NCBI RefSeq assembly: GCF_964340395.1
Contig: NC_135556.1
Span: 9,961,001 to 10,025,000 of the forward strand
DNA from: Glandiceps talaboti
Taxonomy: Eukaryota; Hemichordata; Enteropneusta; Spengelidae
Direction of reading: 5' to 3'
Length of the DNA stretch: 64,000 bases
Of the stretch, positions 1 through 12,400 are shown one piece after another (the stretch's first letter is position 1; each line of letters opens with the position of its first letter). A program made the position numbers and the translations under genes. A model generated the notes under the pieces. The model did not search any database and had not been told where the DNA came from. It worked only from the letters and a program-made list of their open reading frames with translations.

Positions 1-2397
1 ACAAATGTGTTGGTTTCATATTACTAAATAAATCACACCACCTACCTAGTAATCATATAATTTCTCCATTCACTTTTAATGCAATCTTTGTCGATTTCGG
101 AGTGGCAAATAATGAATACCCAGTCTTCCAAATTTCAATTTAGTCAAAATAACCCAACCTCACTAATATCAAGACGGAACATACTGAACGAACACCTTTC
201 ACACCTTTGTACCAACACTGAGGAACATGTTCTCCAAGGCCTTATATAAATTCTGTTCTTATCAAACCATGGTGTGTAACACAAGTATCTGTATGTACTT
301 CCATCATGCTGCTGAGCCAAGTGTTATTAATCTTCATTCTTTACTTTCCCTCTTTGTAAAAGGTTCCCGTTCGTTCACGGTCTGATGTCAACAGTTGTGT
401 AAAGCTCATGGAGTTCCGTTATATGTTGAAAAGTAATCCTCCCAGTTCAGGAAACAACTAGATAAACAAGTCTCAATTTTTCTACTCTTCAGCATCAACA
501 AGATGTTACTGTATAATTAACTTTTTTGTGTTTCCAACACTACAGTGTACGTGTTAGAGACACTATAATTCACCCATTTTATCGAAGTCTAGGGAACACA
601 CATACAAGATTCCAGTAAAGTTTTTTAGCGTAGCAAAGCGACCTTACTATATCTAGCAGTTGTAATGCTACTACATCACAGTTACGGACACTACAATTTT
701 TATATGACATGCGAAACTTAGTTTTTAGGATCTCTCAATATCTTCCGATATAATCTCCTAGTTTCAACAATTGTTTTGTTTCATTAACTTATATTTTCAT
801 AAATGGCCTGGTAGCCGTAATCTCTTGTAAAAATCTGACACGGGATATCATAACATTTCGTGATACTATAAACACTAACCAATGACGACAGACAGACTAA
901 CGATATAACTTGTACTGAAATCCCTCTGAATATAGATTATAGACGTATACATTACAAAAATCGATATTGTGCTGTATCCATAGAAACAAACGAATTTACT
1001 ACATGCTTTAAAGAGGGCAGTATTTAGTAATGGCGATGTTCCTTGTACTTCAAGTTAAACTGCGTGTATACTACTATAGCTATATTTGCCGACTGAGGAG
1101 GAAAGAAACACGTGATTAGGTATTTGTAAATTCAAGGATCTGGTCGCTAAAACAAACAAAATTCAACAATGTAAATTCTTGGCATCAGTGAATCTGCACA
1201 TAAAAACACATTTACTACAAGTAAAGCAAACCATCCAACACAACCAATGTTAGAAAAGTGTCCTGTGTCAGTTTATTTCCTTCAAACGACTTTACAAGAA
1301 AGACAATGGACATACAGTTACGACAGTGACTGTGATACAGTCATTACATTGTGTATAGCGTATACGTAGAGGAGTATGGCCCAGTACAGTAAATTACTCA
1401 GATGTGTAGATATCAACACATTCTTTTCCAGCATTCACATCAAAGCTAGAAATGAAGGTATGGACAAAACAGTTGCCCCCTCATCTTTATTTTTTTCAAC
1501 CACGGTAAGTACTGAGGTGGTTTTATAAATAAATGTGATTCTACACAAATGAAGTTTCTATGCAAACAAACATAAAATGCACCTTGAAAGACTTTCAACT
1601 CAGAAATCTTAAATGCATGGTATATGTGAATACACAGGTGGATTTCTATTTTATGCCCTGCAGCTCTGACTGATTTATATATATTATCTTTCTCGCCCCT
1701 CCCTCTCTCCTCCAAATTTCCAATTATAGTTGATTTCAAAATATGGAACACAATATTCTGCAGTAATGCAAACATGTAGGTGACTCATTTACAAAATGCT
1801 CTTGTCATTTGTTATTCCTCATCATCTAGTCGAGCTTCGAGGCCACTCGCTGGCTATTCTGCTACTCCAAAGTTCACCACTGAGGGCGATAGTCAGGAAG
1901 AGGTTCTCATTACCAGCAAAAAGTACAGATCCACTGTCTTACTAGACCATAGTATACTGAGAATCCAATAGTATCTTGATGCTTAAATCTCAATCTCCTA
2001 GCCTTTTCTTTCCTTTAGCATAGGAAAATATGAGTGACGTACATGGTGAGACGTACACAACTAGTGAGAAATCCCACGTCATGTCACGAAATTTTCTACC
2101 TTAATGAAGAAATATATTGCAGAGTAATATAAGTAAGATTAATTTAGACAAACTGTGGAAAATAACGAATTTCTAATACTGTGATTGATAGTTTGAGCAC
2201 AGCAAATCAAACAACAAAGATGCATGCATGTTATAATGTAGAAAATAAACCAGGTATTTTTTGTTTGAACGTGTACAATTCAGCTTGCGCACATGGTGTA
2301 ATGAAAATGCAACAATTTGCCTATCTTTGGAAAAACAAAATTCTAAGTATTTGAGGAGGTGTCAATTGCAATTGGTTGTTTCTGAAATTAGAATTTC
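1..2397. repeat. Segmental duplication, copy 1 (truncated by window edge)
   Basis: This block is collinear with 4828-8382, with scattered substitutions and small indels. The first bases of the window match position 4828 onward, and similarity stops near 2397/8382. No convincing coding region is seen; the open frames are short and lack recognisable domains. Because the match begins at base 1, the true left edge lies outside the window. The unique stretch 2398-3104 also shows no gene, apart from the presumed promoter of the next gene. Confidence 0.9.
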
Positions 2398-3104
2398 ACA
2401 TCGTAAAGGGTATGTACACATATAATTAAACATATTAAGTTTTGATTTCCCTTTTTCGACTCATCATGTAACCTTTGACCATTGTTTTGTAAGTATTACG
2501 TAAAGATGTCACACCCTCTTTAAATGCACATAGACTTGATCCCATAATTTTGACAATGGATATTACGTATATTCCAAGTTGCCAATTTGCAAAATTTTCC
2601 AATATTTTTGTCCCCCTTTCCAACACCTCACCAATCCAAAAAGCAAAATGCCCAACATCAGTAATTACTATAGAGTTGTGTTTCAGTAAATTTAAATCTA
2701 AAGTTGTTTTAAACTTTTATTTCGTTATTCGAAATTGGTCCTTGCAGATGTAGTGCAGAATTAGCTTTTACATTTATCTATAGAAATGTACGTACACAGG
2801 AAGCTCCATGGCTTAGCAACAATATCGATCTTGAAACTCCTATATTCCAACGCGCTCGCCAACAAAGGCACATTTCGAAACTCCAACATTCCAACGCGTC
2901 AATCACCAATCACGGCACATTTCGAATGCGTACAACAATGTCACAGTACAGAAGGGTGATACGAATTTTCCATGTTCTATGCATGTCAACGCGTATTCTG
3001 TTTATCACTCCACGGACATCAGTACATCTGTACACACGTACCTATGTCTTTGTCCGGAGATCTTGTATGAGCTGGTAGATTCCTAGTTTGAATTCTACGC
3101 TATC

Positions 3105-4166
3105 ATGGCTACTACGTCCATTTTCGTTAAAGGCAGTGATTCCAACGACGGAATTGAAGTCATCGACCTAGATCAGTCGGATGGAAAACCCACGTCACAG
3201 CATCAAAATGTGAACAACTCTACCGCGCCACATCGTGCCGACAACAGGACTGGGTGGAGTGAACCGAAGGGAAAGAAAAAGAAGACAAAGAGAAAGAGAG
3301 AAGGGAAGAAAAATGTAAAGGTTCAAAGTGAACACTTACAGACATCTGGTCTGATGACGGAATCCAAGAAGGATGGTACTGCAGCCGAACCAAAGGATTT
3401 ATCCGGTAAAAACAAGAAGGATGTAGGCAACGTGCCTGTAGCAAATGGTTCTGTAGGTTGTTTCGGGTCGATTGCCCGAATGTTTTCCAGACTACGCCAA
3501 CGAATTCAACTGAAACGTGGCCAAGTGGTACCAATTGGTGGTTTGACAACTTCTGACGCCCTGCGCTCTCCATTACCTATATTTGGACCACGCAACCAGT
3601 CGCCATCATTTGATCATTTTGTTACCAAGACTACCCGGGATGCTGGTGATAATGTTCAGCGGAGTGTGGGTAAGTCTGATTGCCTATTTTAAAGACAACC
3701 CATGTCTTGGTAGAAGGTTTACTTTCACAGTAAAATTAAAAAGTTCAACTGATCTAACGTTATATTACATGAATTCTATGATTAATATTATTACATACGA
3801 TAGATAGAGCTATGACACTCCTAGTGTAAGAGTAAATGGTTGTTTTAATTCTATTTAATTTATCCAGATGGATCAACCCAGAAAACCGCTGTCGAAGGTG
3901 AACGGAAAAACATCGCCTATAAAATTGAATTTGATATCTCTAAGCCAGTCAGGTTGCCACCTCTGAAAATACGCCAGTCCAAGTCCGCAGCTCTACCACC
4001 CATAAACGTATTTGAACTGGAGGCCAAGCTTAGAAGGGCAGAAGAGCGACGGATGGCAGTGGTTGCACAAAAGAAAGAAAAGGCTGCTTCTATGGGTCAA
4101 CGTGTATCCATGGATATTACCAAACACAAGTCAGAAACAGCCACCTTGAAATCAAAGAAATTGTAA
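3105..4166 (+). CDS. Small two-exon protein with a partial stathmin-like segment
   Basis: Exons are 3105-3669 and 3868-4166. The donor is gtaagt, the acceptor tatccag, the phase 1, and the product has 287 residues. Exon 1 encodes an Asp/Ser-rich N-terminus containing EVIDLD (residues 18-23), which resembles a SUMO-interaction motif. A very basic Lys/Arg tract at 55-73 could be a nuclear localisation signal. Exon 2 holds YKIEFDISKP, LPPLK and then KLRRAEERR at 242-250. This order resembles the tubulin-capping N-terminal part and first helix of stathmin (family hallmark KLEAAEERR). The rest of the long stathmin helix is missing, because the protein stops about 37 residues later. Stathmins bind alpha/beta-tubulin, and a truncated domain would cap rather than hold two dimers (inference). 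The stathmin relationship is moderately supported; a chance coiled-coil match is possible. The gene sits between two copies of a segmental duplication. Confidence 0.7.
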
Positions 4167-4308
4167 ACATTGAAAAAGAAAAATGAGCTGTAGCAACAGA
4201 GGGAGCATACATTCTATATACTCTACATTTTATGGGGGTGGGGGGTAAATTTAACCTTCCGATTTGAAGCAAAGTTGCTTGTCACCAGGCTAGGGCTAGC
4301 TACCTATT

Positions 4309-4560
4309 AAGGTTGTTGTGTTGTCGCCATCATGGTTTCCTAAGATTGTTGTGTTTTTGCCATGGTTACCTTTAAGGTTGTTGTGTTTTTTCCATGGTTA
4401 CCTATGGTTGTTGTGTTTTCGCCAAGGTTACCTTAGGGTGTTATGTTGTCGCCATCATGGTTACCTAACATAGGTTGTTATGCTGTTGTCCTGGTTATTT
4501 AAGATTGTTGTCATCATGATTGAAGCTTCAAGGTTGTTGTCATCGTGGGTATCGAAGGTT
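4309..4560. repeat. Degenerate ~30-bp tandem repeat in the 3' UTR
   Basis: About eight imperfect units share GGTTGTTGTGTT, then (C)GCCAT, then GGTTACCT. The array lies inside the presumed 3' UTR of the stathmin-like gene. Confidence 0.75.
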
Positions 4561-4692
4561 GGTTATCTGTATACCTGACTTCTCAACCATGAGAAGTGGG
4601 AACATTTGTAAAAAGCATACCAAATCAGTTGTCATAGTATGTACTTATTATTTTCATTTGTACTTACACTATCACTCTATTCAAGGAAAAAG

Positions 4693-4698
4693 AATAAA
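4693..4698 (+). promoter_or_regulatory. Polyadenylation signal AATAAA of the stathmin-like gene
   Basis: A canonical hexamer lies about 530 bp after the stop codon at 4164-4166. No gene lies between, so this is the likely 3' end of the transcript, at about 4715. Confidence 0.5.
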
Positions 4699-4827
4699 CT
4701 ACTCTGTTTGCTTCATGCTCTAACATTTGTGTCATTGTCTCTCATTTCTTGCTAATAATACACTTATGAGACTCAACTTTGTATATGACTATGTTACACC
4801 CTCGTGATCACTAGACAGACAACCAAC

Positions 4828-7800
4828 ACAAATGTGTTGGTTTCATATTATTAAATAAATCACACCACCTACCTCGTAATCATATAATTTATCAATTCAC
4901 TTTTAATGCAATCTTTGTCGACTTCGGAGTCGCAAATAATGAATACCCAATCTTCCAAATTTTATTTTAATCAAAATAACCTAACCTCAAGATCAAGACG
5001 GAACATACAGAACGAACACTTTCACACCTTTGTACCAACACTAAGGAACATGTTCTCCAAATATTAGCCTTATATCTGTTCTTATCAAACCATGGTGTGT
5101 AACACAAGTATCTGTACTCCCATCATGCTGCTGAACCAAGTGTTATTAATCTAATTCTTTACCTTCCTTGTTTGTAAAAGGTTCCCGTTCGTTCACGGTC
5201 TGGTGTCAACAGTTGTATAAAGCGCATGGCATTCCGTTATATGTCAATTGAAAAGTAATCCTCAAAGTTAAAGAAACAACTTGATAAACAAGTCTCAATT
5301 TGTCTACTCTTCAGCATCAACAAGATATTACTGTATAATTAACTTTTTTTGTGTTTCCAACACTACAGTGTACGTGTTAGAGACACTATAATTCACCCAT
5401 TTTATCGAAGTCTAGGGAACACACATACAAGATTCCAGTAAAGTTTTCTATCGTAGCAAAGCGACCTTACTATATCTAGCAGTTGTAATGCTACTACACC
5501 ACAGTTACGGACACTACAATTTTTATATGACATGGGAAACTTAGTTTTTAGGATCTCTCAATGTCTTCGTCCGATATAATCTCCTAGCTTCAACAATTGT
5601 TTTGTTCCATTAACTTATATTTTCATAAATGGCCTGGTAGTCGTAATCTCTTGTAAAATCTGACACGTGATATCATAACATTTCGTGATGCTATAAACAC
5701 TAACCAATGACGACACACATACTAACGCTATAACTTGTACTGAAATCCCTCTGAATATAGATTGTAGACGTATACATTACAAAAATCGATCTTGTGCTGT
5801 ATCCATAAAAACAAACGAATTTACTCCATGCTTTATAGAGGGCCGTATTTAGTAATGGCGATGTTCCTTGTACCTTTAAGTTAAACTGTGTGTATACTAT
5901 AGCGATATAGACTGAGGAGGAAAGAAACATGTGATTAGGGTATTTGTAAATTCAAGAATCTAGTAGCCAAAACAAAAAATAGTGCAATTATAGCGTTGCC
6001 GCACAACTTCATGTTCAGGGCAATGATAGATATATAATTTTTTGAAGATTTAAAGTTGTAACTAAAACAAAATTTTCATACCTAATTTCCATCATCATAA
6101 TCCAGCCATCCTATGTTGGAAGTGTACAAGACAAGTATAGCAACATCCTAATCAAACTTTAAAGGGATGTGTCTACAAGGTTTTGTACTTCTTTATTTTT
6201 TAAAATCAATTTGGAACCAAGTCATACCAATGTAACATGTTTAACTTTCTTGGTTGTCTTATTGTAATATTTTAAACACAAGCTACATTCAGTTTATATG
6301 GGTAGGTGATGAAACAGCTGTCTTACAACATATTACATAATCAAGTCATAAACCAAACTGGCCATGCTACAGGCTTTACCACCAGAGGAAATAGTAAAGT
6401 AAACATTATAGTTAATTAACAATGTACTGTTCTCACTGTGTCAGCTATTAATGAGGACAAATCTACACATTCTCAACAAAGTTAAGCTCAATCTACTGGG
6501 TAATTTCAGAGTTGAAGATTTTTGAGGAAAAGGAATGATATAGAATAACACTTCTAGAAACATCTCACCAAGTTTCAAACTCATTCACTTAGTACTTTTT
6601 TGAGATATAAGTTTTTGACCAAAAATGAACATTTTTACACCTAATTTGCATATCACTCATGGAATCATGGTATGCTTAATATTTCTTTGTCCATACATCC
6701 CTAGATACATTCCCATTAAATTTCAGCCCAATCTGCTCAGTAGTTTTGGAATTATAGATTTTTAACCAAAAAGACACATTTTTAGCCCTAATTTGCATAT
6801 CACTGATGGAATCATCCCGTCATGGACAAATCTTACTTTACATCCCCTTAAGAATGTTCCCACCAAATTTCGCACCAATCTGCCCAGTAGTTTCTGAGTT
6901 TAAGTTTTTTGACCAAAAATCACATTTTTTGACCCAAATCACACATCTGTGATGCGATCATTTTGATTTGAACAATTTCCCAACTAGACACCCAAGGTAA
7001 TGGACCCACCAAATATCGTGGCAATCAGTTCAGCGGTTTTTGACTTTAAGTTTTTTACACACATACACACACACACACACACACAGACAGACAGACAGAC
7101 GCCGGGCGATCCCTATACCTCAGTTCAGTTGTGCTAACAAAAATTAACCAATGTACATTCTTGGCATCACACATTTTGCATACAAACACATTTGCTACAA
7201 GTAAAGCAAACCATCCAACACAACCAATGTTAGAAAAGTGTCCTGTGTCAGTTTATTTCCTTCAAACGACTTTACAAGAAAGACAGTGGACATACAGTTA
7301 CGACAGTGACTGTGATACAGTCATTACATTGTGTGTATCGTAGAGGAGAATGCTCCAGTACAGTAAATCACTCAGATGTGTAGATATCAACACATTCTTT
7401 TCCAGCATCCACATCAAATCTAGAATTGAAGGTCTGGACCATACAGTTGCTCCCTCATCTTTCTTTTTTTTCAACCACTGTAAGTACTGAGGTGGTTTTA
7501 TAAATAAATGTGATTCTACACAAATGAAGTTTCTATGCAAACAAACATAAAATGCACCTTGAAAACTTTCAACTCAGAAATCTTAAATGCATGGTATATG
7601 TGAATACACAGGTGGATTTCTATTCTATGCCCTGCAGCTCTGACTGATTTTTATATATTATCTTTCTCGCCGCCCACCCCCACCCCCTCCCCTCCAAATT
7701 TCCAATGATAGTTGATTTCAAAATATAGAACACAGAATATTCTGCAGTAATACAAACATGTAGGTGACTCATTCAGAAAATGTTCTCATCATTTGTTATT

Positions 7801-8382
7801 CCTCATCATCCAGCTTCTAGGCCACTCGTGGGCTATTCTGCTACTCCAAAGTTCACCACAGAGGGCGATAGTCAGGAAGAGGTACTCGTTACCAGCAAAC
7901 CGTGCAGATTCACTGTCTTATTAGACTATAGTATACTGAGAATCCAATAGTATCTTGATGCTTAAATCTCAATCTCCTAGACTTTTCTTTCCTTCAGCAT
8001 AGGAAAATATGAGTGATGTACATGGTTTTGTCACTACGTGTAAACACGACTAGTGAGAAATCCCACGTCGTGTCACGAGTATTTTCTACCTTAATGAAGA
8101 AATATATTGCAGAGTAATATAAGTAAGATTAATTTAGACAAACTGTGGAAAATAACGAATTTCTAATACTGTGATTGATAGTTTGAGCACAGCAAATCAA
8201 ACAACAACGATGCATGTTGTAATGTAGAAAATAAACCAGATATTTTTGGTTTGAACGTGTACAATTCAGGTTGCGCACATGGTATAAAGAAAATGCAACA
8301 ATTTGCCTACCTTTGGGAAATCAAAATTCTAAGTATTTGAGGAGGTGTCAATTGGTTGTTTCTGAATTAGAATTTAACCTTC
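4828..8382. repeat. Segmental duplication, copy 2
   Basis: This repeats 1-2397 in the same orientation and order, but is longer because of a ~1.16-kb insertion at about 5978-7138. It begins directly after the stathmin-like gene. No coding gene is seen in it. Confidence 0.9.
5978..7138. mobile_element. Insertion of a tandem-repeat type element ending in (CA)n(CAGA)n
   Basis: The segment is absent from copy 1 of the duplication, where the flanks join near 1165. It has a unique start, then several imperfect ~120-130-bp units, each containing a phrase like CACCAAATTT, CAATCTG and AGTTT. It ends in (CA)n, (CAGA)n and a short unique end beginning GCCGGGCGATCC. No coding sequence or terminal inverted repeats were recognised. 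The architecture recurs at 21.9-22.6 kb and 62.0-63.6 kb. Confidence 0.65.
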
Positions 8383-8979
8383 ACCACAGGGGACTGGAAA
8401 ATAAATCAGTAATTCAAGAAACAGCAACCTGACACTGTACAAATACTTCCTACATGTATAATTCATTTTTTTTATAATTAATGTGGTCCAAGTTTCACTA
8501 AACATCGGTGAGGAAGAAATTATGATTATAAATGTTAAGTTAAGCTTCTCCTGATATGCTAGTATTGACAAACTGGCATAAAGGTGTGCGTACCAATTTC
8601 ATTTGAACTGAATTGAGAGATAGCGTACGTTACAAAAATAGTATGTCAAAAGTATGACCTATAACCAGAAGTCGATGTCTGGAAACGAACAAATATAGAC
8701 AGACTGCAAGTAATCTTTTTCTCTACTGTTGATTCATCATTTTCGTTTCAGTATTTAGTTCATGATGAACAATGAACCTAGAATTTTTAGAGTTATTAAA
8801 TCAATCTATCATCCACCAATACATTTTATTTTGGTTATTGTTAACAGTCAGACATGAATTTCAATCAAATTGCAGCCTTTGGAAGACATATCACTTATCA
8901 ATCAACAATTTGTACATCTCTTTCTCTCTCTTCCTGTGTGACTGAATTTGACTTTCTTTGGCGACTATGAGCTACAGGG

Positions 8980-9020
<41 letters not shown>

Positions 9021-9453
9021 TTTCTACTTGTGCATCGAAGATGTGATGTCATCTAAATTACTAGTTTCTCCAGTCAACAATTTCCACCGCATAGCACACA
9101 CACCATCTCTGAATCAATGTAACCATCTTTGCTTCAATGATTACAATGAACATTCCAGGCCCCATCCCATCCCTCACTATAATTATGGCTATTATTTCTC
9201 AAGACCTTTTTAGTTAATATTCCATTTTCCGTTTCATCGTTGCATCAATTGTGTTTCTAAGTTCTACAAAAAACAGAACCAAGGCTTTCTTGAAAATAAG
9301 AACAGAACAAAAAAGAACATAGCAAATCAGAATTGATAATTTCATCAGCAGGTCCATCATACAATACTTCCCATTTCTAGTAACACATTGTAAACAGTGT
9401 ACCATAAGTCAAAGGTCAGACAGGTCAAAGGTCAGCGTCAGGTGAATGGACTT
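8383..9453. other. Convergent intergenic stretch and presumed eIF5B 3' UTR
   Basis: There is no coding gene here. The region contains a pure (ATC)n microsatellite at about 8979-9020. On the minus strand a canonical AATAAA lies at 8825-8830, which would give eIF5B a 3' UTR of about 0.65 kb. Other cleavage sites are possible. Confidence 0.45.
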
Positions 9454-12400
9454 TCAGATGATGTCAAAGATTTTCTTAAGTTCAATCATCAGCTGCCAGT
9501 CTGTCTTCTGTAAATCTTCTCGGAACCAATTTTTCACCGCATCAATTGATTGCCTTGTTACCTAGGATACAGGACAGAGATGTAGAATTCAATATCAGAA
9601 CCATCACAGATTTACAGAGTATGTGAGCTCTTCCCAAATATCATGAAAATACACAAAACACACTGTGGAGGGATTTTGCATGGTTAAAGTCAAGCACTGC
9701 CACAATATCAAAGAAAGCAGTCAGTACTGGCCTCCTGCAATACAATTAAACACATTATGGGTCTGTGTTCTCTCAAGCAGCTTCACTGTTACGGCACAGT
9801 CCAGCACTTGAACTACATTCATCATCTACTGATCAAGCCACAGATTCTATTTATAGGAGATTTCTAACTTTCATATAGATTTACTACATTCTCGCAAACC
9901 AACTCACAACTCTTGACAGTGTGTCCAGGAAGGTGGCATAAAAAGTGGCAATGATTTAATTGTCTTGTTCAGTGCTATAGAATATTATTTCATATTGGAT
10001 TTTAGCACTATATAAATTATGGGATTGATTGATTGTTTGATCACAAATTTTTGCTAACTTCTCAAGTGCATGTCTTTCTGGATATCAGATTAAATTCTTC
10101 AACATTTTGGACTGTCACTCAGATGATGTAATGGTTTTAATTTCAGAGAAGCCTCTGCATAATGCCTGTGTGATAACTCACCTTACTGACCAGTATATCT
10201 GTGTGGTCAAAGTGTCTACCATACAGTTTGGGTGCTTCACCTGGCAATGGTTCTATTTTCAGACACACTTCTTGTCCTTTCCTAGCAGTCTCCATAGTTT
10301 TATGATTGACTTCTATACTTGTGATCACACCTACATCAAGGAACTAATAAACACACACAATTCTAAGGTAACGGTCAAAGGTCAAAGGTCAGAGTTCAAT
10401 GTTGCAAATATACTAAATCACAAAGGTATAAGTGACTTTGCTAGACAAAGTTTCTCCCTCAAAGCTTGGAAATTTCTGGGTTATGTTTAATACAATGTCC
10501 ACCTTGTTCTGCAGCTGTTTCAAGTTACCATTCACTCTATAGATCCACAAGGGTCTATTGTTATTGTCAACAGCTCACTCAGGAAGTAAAATGGGGTCTC
10601 TTATCAAGGTAACATTCAATTACACCAAGAATCACACAAGGTCGTTTACTATCATACAGGACATCCTCTGCAAATCATTGTTATTGTCAAGAGCTCACTC
10701 GGGATGTAAAGTGGGGTCTATTACCAAAGGGACATTCTCTCCAAGAACCAAGTTTGGGCTGTTACAATCACACAGGTTGCCCTCTCAAGATTCAGTAAGG
10801 TCTATTGCTATCAAAAAATAAAGTGAGGTCTATTATCAAGGTAACATTCCAGAGCCATCTCCAAGAATTATGTTGGGTCTGTTACAATCATACAGATTGA
10901 ATGCCCTCTAGAGATTCAATAAGGTGTATTACTGTTGCTGTCAGCTCACTTGAGTCTATTAAAAAAAGTCTCTCCAAGAATCAAGAAGGGGATATTACGT
11001 ACAATCATACAGAATGCCCTCTAAAACTTCAGTAAGGTCTATTGATGTCATACATGATGCCCTCTACAGCTTTAGTAAGGTCTATTAACTTCTCAACTCA
11101 CCTCTTTACTTGGCACACATATTGGAGTTCCATTCTTGACAATGCCTGATTCAATTGCAACACCAACAACAATTGGATCTCGACTGTTAAAAATAAACTG
11201 AGGTAATATCCTAATTTTACATGGAAATACTGCTATGTGTTTAAATTCGTCTCTTTTCTTCTGTTTAAGTTCATCTCTATATTGCATGAATCTATCAAAT
11301 AAATGGTAAATGATGTCAGCTTGGAAGATTTTGATGCCCTCCTTGTCGGCCAACTCTTGGGCTTCTCGTTCTACTTTCACGTCAAATGCTAAAATCACTG
11401 CATACCTGAAAGGTGAAGAACAGAAACAGGATCAGAATTAGCATATACGAGTTCAGTAAGTTCTTGGATCTGGGATCATTCACATTATAAAGTTTTTCCA
11501 GGTTGAAATGGTAGTATATTCTTATAGGGAAACTAAATTCCAGCAAATAAAGACATTTTTGTAAACTTTGGGTTCTGGAGAGTCTTGATGTCATATCGCT
11601 TACATTAAGCATTAAGGACAAAACAGGTGAAATGTGTTCCTCATTCATTGTCCAATGTAGTTTCTTTGCTTTGATGTGAAACTTGTGGGATAATCTGGCT
11701 GTATTGTATACTAAAGTACTACAGGTTAAAACATCTTTGGATCTTTGTGATTTGACATAGCTGCTCGATAAAATAGTGGCATAATATACGCAAAAGCCTA
11801 AAAAACAAGGATTTTGGGATGATGTAAGAAAGACAGTGAACTATCAAATATATGTACTAAAAGTTACACCAACATGTCATCCTTGTTCTAATAGAGAACA
11901 AAGCTCATTTCACATCTCTCAGAAGAGACACGTGACAAATATCCCATTGTAGTACACCCTGGATGATGCTGACGAGACGTCAGTGAAAATTTGGGATACT
12001 CATTGAGTAGGAATTTCATTACAAAGTGTACAATACTTACTGGTTATCATGTTCCAACATGACCATTGCCTTCATAATATCTCTCCTATGTACAGGACCA
12101 ATGTTAATTCCGGCATACTAGAATAACACAAAGGAATATAATTACAATACAGTTACAGTATTGCTAGCTTTCTATTGGGTCTAAATCAGTAATATTATAA
12201 ATGTATGTATTTTGGCAAATGAAAATTTGGCGGAATGGCAATTTAAGACATACCAAGTATAACTTGGCAGACAGTACAAGGGGTAAGAAGACACTACTTG
12301 TAAGTAACTCATCCTGCCAGCAAGCTGCTTTCAGTGACAACTTAGATTAACACCTTTCACAATAGCTAAAGATAGAAATATGGGCATAACTCTTAAAGTA

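Noticed and set aside
8979-9020. (ATC)n run and other trinucleotide tracts as a possible CRISPR-like or regularly spaced array
   Set aside because: These are simple microsatellites without spacers, in an animal genome.
11967-11992. CTGACGAGACGTCAGTGAAA as a hammerhead core
   Set aside because: The sequence between the core strings does not form a stem II adjacent to GAAA, and no stem I or III partners are found.
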